Origin: Stentor coeruleus
Lineage: Eukaryota > Ciliophora > Heterotrichea > Heterotrichida > Stentoridae
DNA: 64,000 bases
Assembly: GCA_001970955.1 (NCBI GenBank)
Contig: MPUH01000182.1
Coordinates: 24,960-88,959 of the forward strand
Direction: 5' to 3'
The notes under the pieces were generated by a model. The model saw only the letters and a program-made list of their open reading frames with translations, searched no databases and was not told where the DNA came from. Shown piece by piece: positions 33,486 to 40,436 of the stretch. How positions within the stretch are numbered: position 1 is the first letter of the stretch; every line of letters begins with the position of its first letter. The position numbers and the translations under genes are program-made.

Positions 33486-34115
33486 ATGAGCTCTGTTTGC
33501 ACTTCACTACATACAGACCGATCTGAATCAGAAGACATCAACCTTTCTTTGTCTCACGTTTCTTTTTCACTTGATGGATTCGAAGCTATCTCCAACGATA
33601 AAAACATGTTCAAATCCAGTTTCCCATTCCCAGAAGTAAGTTTTTCTATACATTCAAGCAACGATAACTCACATGAAGTTGAATTCATCAAAGATAAAAA
33701 TAAAGAAATCCATCAAGCTATTGTATATAATGTTCATCAATTAAAGCTCTCTTCAAAAAACCTTATTGAAATGCCAGAATGCAGTAATCTTGATGATTTT
33801 ATTGACGGGATTAAAAGCAGTCAAATCTCCCATGAAGTGTCTATGAGAGAAATTGATGGGCCAACAAGGGAGACTGAAGGAAATGTAGAAATACTTCATG
33901 AAATCGTTTGTAATGTGAAAAAACTCAATAAAAACTTGGAGTCAGCTAAAAAAAGCTTGAATGATGATGTTGCGTATATTGAAAAGTTGACTAAGGAACA
34001 TGATAGTTTGAAGAAACAATTGGAGGAGATCACATCGCAGATTTGTAGCTCAATTAGTATTGAGACTGTTGAGAAACCTACAGGCAAATCAAGTTGCCAG
34101 TGTCTTATTGTTTAG
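33486..34115 (+). CDS. Small acidic coiled-coil protein with C-terminal CaaX box
   Basis: 209 aa. Residues 1-130 are Ser/Asp/Glu-rich with no family match. Residues about 140-185 form a coiled coil (KKLNKNLESAKKSLNDDVAY, KLTKEHDSLKKQLEEITSQI). The last residues are SSCQCLIV: C-L-I-V is a CaaX prenylation signal, with a further Cys two residues before it that could be palmitoylated. This predicts attachment to the cytosolic face of a membrane. It follows MVP at 130 nt and lies tail to tail with the next gene (32 nt apart). Confidence 0.72.
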   Translation: MSSVCTSLHTDRSESEDINLSLSHVSFSLDGFEAISNDKNMFKSSFPFPEVSFSIHSSNDNSHEVEFIKDKNKEIHQAIVYNVHQLKLSSKNLIEMPECSNLDDFIDGIKSSQISHEVSMREIDGPTRETEGNVEILHEIVCNVKKLNKNLESAKKSLNDDVAYIEKLTKEHDSLKKQLEEITSQICSSISIETVEKPTGKSSCQCLIV

Positions 34116-34147
34116 ATATGATAATTAAATATCGACTTTGTTAGTTT

Positions 34148-34465
34148 TTATTTATGTTTGAGAAGCTTTTTTTCTAATTCTTCGCATTGTTTGCGCATGA
34201 GGCTTATGGTTTTGCCTAGGGTTTCGATACCTTCAAGTTCTTGAGATAAGATATCGCAGTGAAGTTGAAACTCTTCGCTTGCACTGATCCCTTTGTCGAT
34301 ATCTGTGCAGAGCTTTTCTAAAGATCGTTCTTGGATTTGTTCGAGACTTAAAGTGTTTTCGCTGATATTTTTTAATCTTATCCCTAGCTCGTTGATGACT
34401 GATGATAGATTTTGGATAACGTTTAATCTTTTGTCATCGAGGGTTTCTAGTTGTATAAAGCTCAT
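34148..34465 (-). CDS. Small coiled-coil protein
   Basis: 105 aa, almost entirely helical with heptad hydrophobics (LNVIQNLSSVINELGIRL, CDILSQELEGIETLGKTISL). The size and pattern resemble subunits of small coiled-coil assemblies such as BLOC-1/BORC or Mediator, but I cannot assign it. It is tail to tail with the CaaX gene and divergent from the WD40 gene at 34641. Confidence 0.65.
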   Translation of the reverse strand: MSFIQLETLDDKRLNVIQNLSSVINELGIRLKNISENTLSLEQIQERSLEKLCTDIDKGISASEEFQLHCDILSQELEGIETLGKTISLMRKQCEELEKKLLKHK

Positions 34466-34640
34466 GGTTTTTTATTATAGAGAGGGCATTATGAAATTGT
34501 ATCGAGGGTTTCTGTAATGAAAATTAGATGGTTTATTTGATGAGAATTTTAGAATCCTCTAAATCTCAATTTCACTCAAAGTTTCCTTCTTCTAACAATC
34601 TCCATCATTCAAAAAAATCCCATAATTAAATCATAATAAA

Positions 34641-36626
34641 ATGCTCAAGTGCTATCATTGTTCCAACAGAGCAACGACCCAGTGTAAATGCCAAAAATGG
34701 ATCTTCTGCGAAAAGTGCTCCTTCCTCCACGTAAAAGACCATTTCCTATCAGGATCAGATGCTGAGTTTCGTGAAATAAAAATAAAACTTTCCGAAAGGA
34801 CACAAAAAGAACTAGAAGATGAAGTGCGAATTAGAATCAAGCAAATATCGTTACAAAAAAACTACACAACAGAACAAGCAAAGCAACTAAAAAATCATAT
34901 TGATCAGCAAACCCTTTTAACACACAAAACTCTTGATATTCTAGCCAATCATCTAAACAACTTAGCAAAAAAAAAAAAATTAAACGAAAAAGAAGCTATT
35001 GAGGTAGAGAAAATATACAAGACCAGAATAGCATTTGATAAAGGCAAAACACAAGAATGTGAAAAGCTCATTTCTAAAACTTTCAAAAATATGGGGAGTA
35101 ATTTTTCATTAACAAGCATTGGGGTAAAAGATGGAGTTGCTCTTGACTTAGGGATTTTTGTTGATAACCATTCAGAAAAAGTTAATAGCGTAGTCACTTC
35201 GATTGATATGCAACTAGCTGTATCTGGGTCTTCAGACAAGTCAGTAAAGATCTGGAATTTAGTTGAAAATAAACTTGAAGTGTTATTGATAGGGCATACA
35301 TCAACAGTAAATTGTGTAGCTTTGACAAGTGATAATAAAAGGGTACTCTCAGGATCTTATGATGGAACTGTAAGGGTATGGGATGTAGCAGAAAAGTGTC
35401 TTGAAGAAGTTTTAACTGGACATAGTGGACCTGTATGGACTTTGGCTGTGAGTTCTGATGATAAATTTGCGATGTCAGGAGCTTCAGACAAAACAGTCAG
35501 GGTCTGGAATTTAATAAGTAAAAAAATCATAACAGTTCTCACTGGACATAGCGATATTGTAAGGGACTTATATATAACTAGTGATAAGCGTACCTCAGCT
35601 TCATGTTCTATGAATGAAATAATCATCTGGGATATTGATAATCAATGCCAGAAAGCTAAAATTGAAAGAAAAAGCAACAACAAAATCGCTTTAAACACAA
35701 ACAAAGACATGCTTATTATTATATTATACAATAATCAGTTAATAGTCTGGAATTTACTGAAAAACTCCCAAGAGGCACTTCTTAAAGGCCATGATAAAGT
35801 TGTTAATTCAGTTGTTATGAGCACAGATAATACTATGTTAATTTCTGGATCTTCAGATAAGACAATTAAAATCTGGGATATAGCTTCTCAGACCCAGCAT
35901 GGGGAATTATCTGGCCACAGTGGTGAAGTAAATGGAATTGCCTTAACTTCTGATAATAAACTTCTTGTGTCAGGGTCTTCAGATAACACAGTTAGAATAT
36001 GGGATTTAATTGAAAAAACACAGCTTGCTGTGCTGAATGGACATACAGATTATGTTAAAAGTATAGCAATAACCCATGATGATCGCTTTATTGTATCAGG
36101 ATCATCTGATAACACAATCCGCATATGGAATCTTGAAGATCATCAAGAAGAAACAATATTGCTTGGCCATACTTCAGGGGTCAATAGCCTTGCCATAACT
36201 TATGACAATCTTTTTTTAATATCAGGGTCTTATGATAAGACTATTAATATTTGGAACTTGCCTCAAAAGAAAAAAGTCACTACTTTTGTTGGCCATACTG
36301 ATTATGTTAAAAGTGTTGCTGTAACTAATGATAATCAATTTATTGTGTCTGGCTCATGCGATAAGACTATTAGGGTTTGGAGTTTGTTTGGGGCTGAGCA
36401 AGAAGCTGTTTTTACAAATGATAAAGAAGCGCATGTTGTGATTAGTAGAGATGATTGCTATGTTTATTCTGCATCGAATAATGGGGGGATTAGAGTTTAT
36501 GATTTGCTTGAGAAAAAAGAAAATGAGTTTATTAGAATTTATGATGTCGAGGAAACTAGGAAGATTTTGGAGGACCATCCTGATCTTGAAACTTTTATAG
36601 CTAGGTCTTTAGTATTAGATGAATAG
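34641..36626 (+). CDS. WD40 protein with N-terminal zinc-finger-like module (paralogue 1)
   Basis: 661 aa. Residues 1-45 are Cys/His-rich in a B-box-like order (CYHCSN..., CKCQKWIFCEKCSFLHVKDH). Residues 50-155 are a helical linker (KELEDEVRIRIKQISLQKNY). From about 170 to 640 there are about 11 WD repeats, most ending in the canonical SGSSDKTIKIWD form; repeats 4-5 and the last are degenerate. WD repeats should make one or two beta-propellers. The next gene, 37288-39981, shares the linker and propeller, so these are tandem duplicates. Function is unknown; scaffolding is inferred. Confidence 0.9.
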   Translation: MLKCYHCSNRATTQCKCQKWIFCEKCSFLHVKDHFLSGSDAEFREIKIKLSERTQKELEDEVRIRIKQISLQKNYTTEQAKQLKNHIDQQTLLTHKTLDILANHLNNLAKKKKLNEKEAIEVEKIYKTRIAFDKGKTQECEKLISKTFKNMGSNFSLTSIGVKDGVALDLGIFVDNHSEKVNSVVTSIDMQLAVSGSSDKSVKIWNLVENKLEVLLIGHTSTVNCVALTSDNKRVLSGSYDGTVRVWDVAEKCLEEVLTGHSGPVWTLAVSSDDKFAMSGASDKTVRVWNLISKKIITVLTGHSDIVRDLYITSDKRTSASCSMNEIIIWDIDNQCQKAKIERKSNNKIALNTNKDMLIIILYNNQLIVWNLLKNSQEALLKGHDKVVNSVVMSTDNTMLISGSSDKTIKIWDIASQTQHGELSGHSGEVNGIALTSDNKLLVSGSSDNTVRIWDLIEKTQLAVLNGHTDYVKSIAITHDDRFIVSGSSDNTIRIWNLEDHQEETILLGHTSGVNSLAITYDNLFLISGSYDKTINIWNLPQKKKVTTFVGHTDYVKSVAVTNDNQFIVSGSCDKTIRVWSLFGAEQEAVFTNDKEAHVVISRDDCYVYSASNNGGIRVYDLLEKKENEFIRIYDVEETRKILEDHPDLETFIARSLVLDE

Positions 36627-37287
36627 AATTATATAAGAATATTTAAAAGTAGAGATGACAGAATATATTTGAATATTTAAAAGTAGAGATGACAGATTAC
36701 ATTTGAAATATATCGAATGTTGGATTTAAAATTATTAGAATATTTGCATATCTATATGATAGTGAAAAGTACAGTTTTGAATTTTTTAAGTCTATGAAGA
36801 TTTTTGAAGTTTCCAGGCACTTTAGATAATAAAAGGAAATTATAGCACCATAAAACTCAAATAATTATGAATATTCTTAGTAAATATACTTAAATGTTTT
36901 AACCGTCCAAAAAGCCTATTCACCAATATTCATGCCAAAGCTTCTTATCTGCGCATACAACACAAAAAAATATAAAGAAACTATAGTATTGCATAAATTA
37001 TATTTGCCACCAGCATAAGCCCTAGGCTAATTGTCACTTTTTAATTCCTTATAAGTTTATCCTTCTCAAATTTTTCCTTCAAGATTATCTTCATACAACA
37101 TTATTTCTGTTAGTCAAATTCTTTTAAATTTCTCCTGATTCTTGCCTAGCATTTATTTTAACATTAATCTTTCACTAAATTAGTATAAAAACTCTTCACT
37201 TGTATACACAGCATCACCTATTATCTCTCTTAGTTGTTTATATTCTTTGTCCCTTAATTAAGTATCTATGCTATAAATAATTTAAAT
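36627..37287. other. Intergenic spacer with short direct repeat
   Basis: 661 nt. Just after the stop, a 26-nt segment (GAATATTTAAAAGTAGAGAT plus GACAGA) occurs twice, at 36637-36662 and 36671-36696. The rest is AT-rich with no recognised feature. Confidence 0.65.
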
Positions 37288-39981
37288 ATGAAAAAAACTC
37301 ATAAAGCTAACAGCTCCGCAGAAACTTTTTTAGAAATCAAAACAGAACTTCCTGAAAGCATTCGCAAAAACCTAACATATGAAATTCGTACAAGAATTGA
37401 ACAGGTAAAAAATCAGAAGAGATATGTCACAGCTGAAGGTCTCAGGATAAAAATGCAAGTCGATTTAATGATAAAAGAAACCCACGAGCGACTAGACAAT
37501 TTCATAGATCAGCTAAAAAAATTAGCTCTCAAGTCTGAAATGTCTGAAGATGATATAAAATACATAGAAAAGATACTTTCAACAAGGATGCGGTTCGGCA
37601 AAATCGAAACTAAACTTAACGAAAGCCAATTATCAAAACAATTTATAAGCTCCGGGTCTTCATATCTGCTATCATCAATCTTAACAAAAGAAAGCCTAAT
37701 AAACATCTTCAAATTGTTTCCAGAAAACCATGCATCCTATATATCTTCGTTAGTTATAACAAAAGATAACTATTTCCTTATCTCATCATCTAGAGACAAG
37801 ACAATAAGAGTATGGAATTTACCAGAAAGAAGACAAGAAGGGGTTTTACATGGTCACAGCTATTGGGTAAACACTTTAAGTTTATCTTCAGATGATAAGC
37901 TTTTGGCCTCAGGGTCATCTGATAAAACCATCCGACTATGGGATATGGAGACATTTCAAGTCAAGTCCACACTAATCGGTCATAGTGACAGCGTCAACTC
38001 CATATCTTTTTCCTATGACAAATCTATTCTTATATCAGGGTCTCGTGACAAATCAATACGGATATGGGATCTTTTAACAAACGATACTATAGCAACATTT
38101 TTAGGGCATACAGACAGTGTAAACTCAGTCTGTATATCAAAAAACAAAGATATTATAGTCTCAGGGTCTTCGGACAAAACCATTCGAGTGTGGAATTTAA
38201 ATGAAAAACGCCAGGAATCTGTGCTTACTGGGCATGGTAAAAAAATTACAAGTATAGCTCTTGATGTTAATGGGCGATTTTGCATATCTGGGTCATTAGA
38301 CAAAACTGTGCGTATGTGGAATCTCTTAGATAATAAAGAAGAACTATGCTTCAAAGGTCATAAAGGGTCTGTACTAAGTGTGGTTTTAAGCAATGATCAA
38401 CAGTTTGCGATTTCTGCTTCGGAAGATAGGTCTATTAGAGTATGGGGCCTTGTTGAACAAGAGCAGGAAGGTATTTTGTTAGGGCATGATGATGAAATAC
38501 ATGCTTTGGCCTTGACTAGCAATGATGAGTTTCTAGTTAGTGGGTCAGCTTCTTATGGATGTTTAGACAGTTCACTTATTGTATGGAGTGTTTTTGAACA
38601 GAGGGAAGAGTTTGTATTACCTGGGCATACCGAAATGGTTAGTTGCTGTGCTAAGACTTATGATAATAGACTAGCTATAACTGGGGGATTTGGAACTTTA
38701 GACAATACAGTTAGGATATGGGAACTTGATTCTAGGCAGCAGGTTGCTGTGCTTAGAGGACATACTGCTGAGGTTCAAAGTCTTGAAGTTACTAGCGACA
38801 ATCATTTTGCCGCATCAAGTTCTGAAAATGAAATGATTGTTTGGAATATGATTTCAATAAAAAAGGAAATTGTACTAGACAGATTTAATAGCAGTAAGAT
38901 TGTAGCTAGTGATGATAAAACATTACTTGTGCTTGCTGTGTCAAATTATAGGCTGATTATATGGAGTATAATAGAGAAACAACAACTAGCACAACTTTCA
39001 GGACACACAAAGCCTATAAATGCTATAGTTCTAAGTCCTGATAAGCGATTTCTAGTATCAGGTTCTGATGATAGCCAAGTTCTTGCATGGGATTTGAAAT
39101 CCAACTATCAAGCATTTCAGTTTCCAGGTCACACAGACAGGGTAAATAGTATTTCTATTACTTCGGATAGTTGTTTTGCAGTATCAGGATCATGGGACTG
39201 CACTTTACGCATATGGAATTTAATAACGAAGAACTTAGAAGCAATTTTGACAGGGCATACTTATTGGGTTAATACCATTTTATTGACAAATGATAGTAAG
39301 TGGATTGTATCAGGGTCTTTTGATAAAAGTTTAATTGTCTGGGATCTGCAGAATAGGAAGAAAAATTTAACACTTACTGGGCATAGTAATTGGGTTAATT
39401 GCTTAGCTGTGAGCAAAAGCTGCAAATATGCAGTTTCTGGTTCTTCTGACAAAAGCATCAGATGCTGGAATATCCTAGATGGGTCATGTGAATTTGTTCT
39501 CAATGGGCATAGTGAAAGGGTTAACTGTGTTGTTTTAACTTCTGATTGTAAATTTATAATCTCAGGGTCTTCGGATAAAACTGTTCGATTGTGGAGTTTT
39601 GAAAATAAATGTGTTGAGGGAATTCTAACTGGGCATGTAGGAGCTGTGTGGAATCTTGAACTTAGTTCAGATAATAAATTCGCAATAACAAGCTCAGGAA
39701 TTTTTGGTTCATTAGACTGTGGAATATATGTTTGGAATTTAGAAAAAAAGAATTCTTATGCTATTTTTGATAATGATAAAGAAGCACAAATTGTCATAAG
39801 CAATGATAATCGTTTTATTTACTCTACTTCAAACTTCGGAGGCATTAGGGTTTTTGATATTTTCAGTAAGAAAGAAGAGCACTTTATTAAACTATATGAT
39901 AAAGAGCTGGCTAGGAAAGTCTTTAGGTTTAATGCCGAGCTTGAGCATGTATTTCATAGAAATTTCGCTTTTAATGATTAA
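37288..39981 (+). CDS. WD40 protein (paralogue 2, expanded propeller, no zinc module)
   Basis: 897 aa. Residues 20-130 match the linker of the preceding gene (KNLTYEIRTRIEQVKNQKRY versus KELEDEVRIRIKQISLQKNY), but the Cys/His-rich start is absent; the gene begins just before the linker. I count about 17 WD repeats, most with the SGSSDKTIR(V/L)W signature, against about 11 in paralogue 1. This is enough for two or more propellers. Both genes end in the same block, 'NDKEA..VIS.D...Y..S...GGIRV.D', then a charged tail. Repeats 7, 8 and 16 carry short loop insertions (for example GSASYGCLDSSL). Scaffold role inferred. Confidence 0.9.
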   Translation: MKKTHKANSSAETFLEIKTELPESIRKNLTYEIRTRIEQVKNQKRYVTAEGLRIKMQVDLMIKETHERLDNFIDQLKKLALKSEMSEDDIKYIEKILSTRMRFGKIETKLNESQLSKQFISSGSSYLLSSILTKESLINIFKLFPENHASYISSLVITKDNYFLISSSRDKTIRVWNLPERRQEGVLHGHSYWVNTLSLSSDDKLLASGSSDKTIRLWDMETFQVKSTLIGHSDSVNSISFSYDKSILISGSRDKSIRIWDLLTNDTIATFLGHTDSVNSVCISKNKDIIVSGSSDKTIRVWNLNEKRQESVLTGHGKKITSIALDVNGRFCISGSLDKTVRMWNLLDNKEELCFKGHKGSVLSVVLSNDQQFAISASEDRSIRVWGLVEQEQEGILLGHDDEIHALALTSNDEFLVSGSASYGCLDSSLIVWSVFEQREEFVLPGHTEMVSCCAKTYDNRLAITGGFGTLDNTVRIWELDSRQQVAVLRGHTAEVQSLEVTSDNHFAASSSENEMIVWNMISIKKEIVLDRFNSSKIVASDDKTLLVLAVSNYRLIIWSIIEKQQLAQLSGHTKPINAIVLSPDKRFLVSGSDDSQVLAWDLKSNYQAFQFPGHTDRVNSISITSDSCFAVSGSWDCTLRIWNLITKNLEAILTGHTYWVNTILLTNDSKWIVSGSFDKSLIVWDLQNRKKNLTLTGHSNWVNCLAVSKSCKYAVSGSSDKSIRCWNILDGSCEFVLNGHSERVNCVVLTSDCKFIISGSSDKTVRLWSFENKCVEGILTGHVGAVWNLELSSDNKFAITSSGIFGSLDCGIYVWNLEKKNSYAIFDNDKEAQIVISNDNRFIYSTSNFGGIRVFDIFSKKEEHFIKLYDKELARKVFRFNAELEHVFHRNFAFND

Positions 39982-40436
39982 GCTTTTTTAAGTGATAAGA
40001 AAATTTATTTGAAAGCTAAATATTACAGTTGTAAGATAAATTGTTTTTTAAAATCTATATATTATTTTATGATATATAAGTTTAAATAATTTTCCTATCA
40101 TATTAACTAATGAATTTAATATTTCTCGTATTTATAATTAAGATAGAATCAGAATATGATTATTTGAAAACTTATAGAGAATAAAGAGCTTTAATAATTT
40201 TATTAATTTGCTGAATAACTAATACCAAAAGGTTTATAATCCTATTTAGACTATATTTACACATTTATATGAATTTCATTTTTAGAGTTTAGATAATTAC
40301 TAAGATGGCGCTAGTATAAATTGTTTTACTCTGGAAAATAGTTAGGCATATAGCTTCTCAATTCTTACATAAATATATTATGCATAATAAACTTCTAAAT
40401 TCAATTATCTAATCTATTAACCTAAACTAATCCTGC
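39982..40436. other. Intergenic spacer between convergent genes
   Basis: 455 nt, AT-rich, between the WD40 gene (plus) and the 3' end of the intron-array gene (minus). It contains no intron-like 15-mers in tandem, so the array stops at 40571. Confidence 0.6.
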
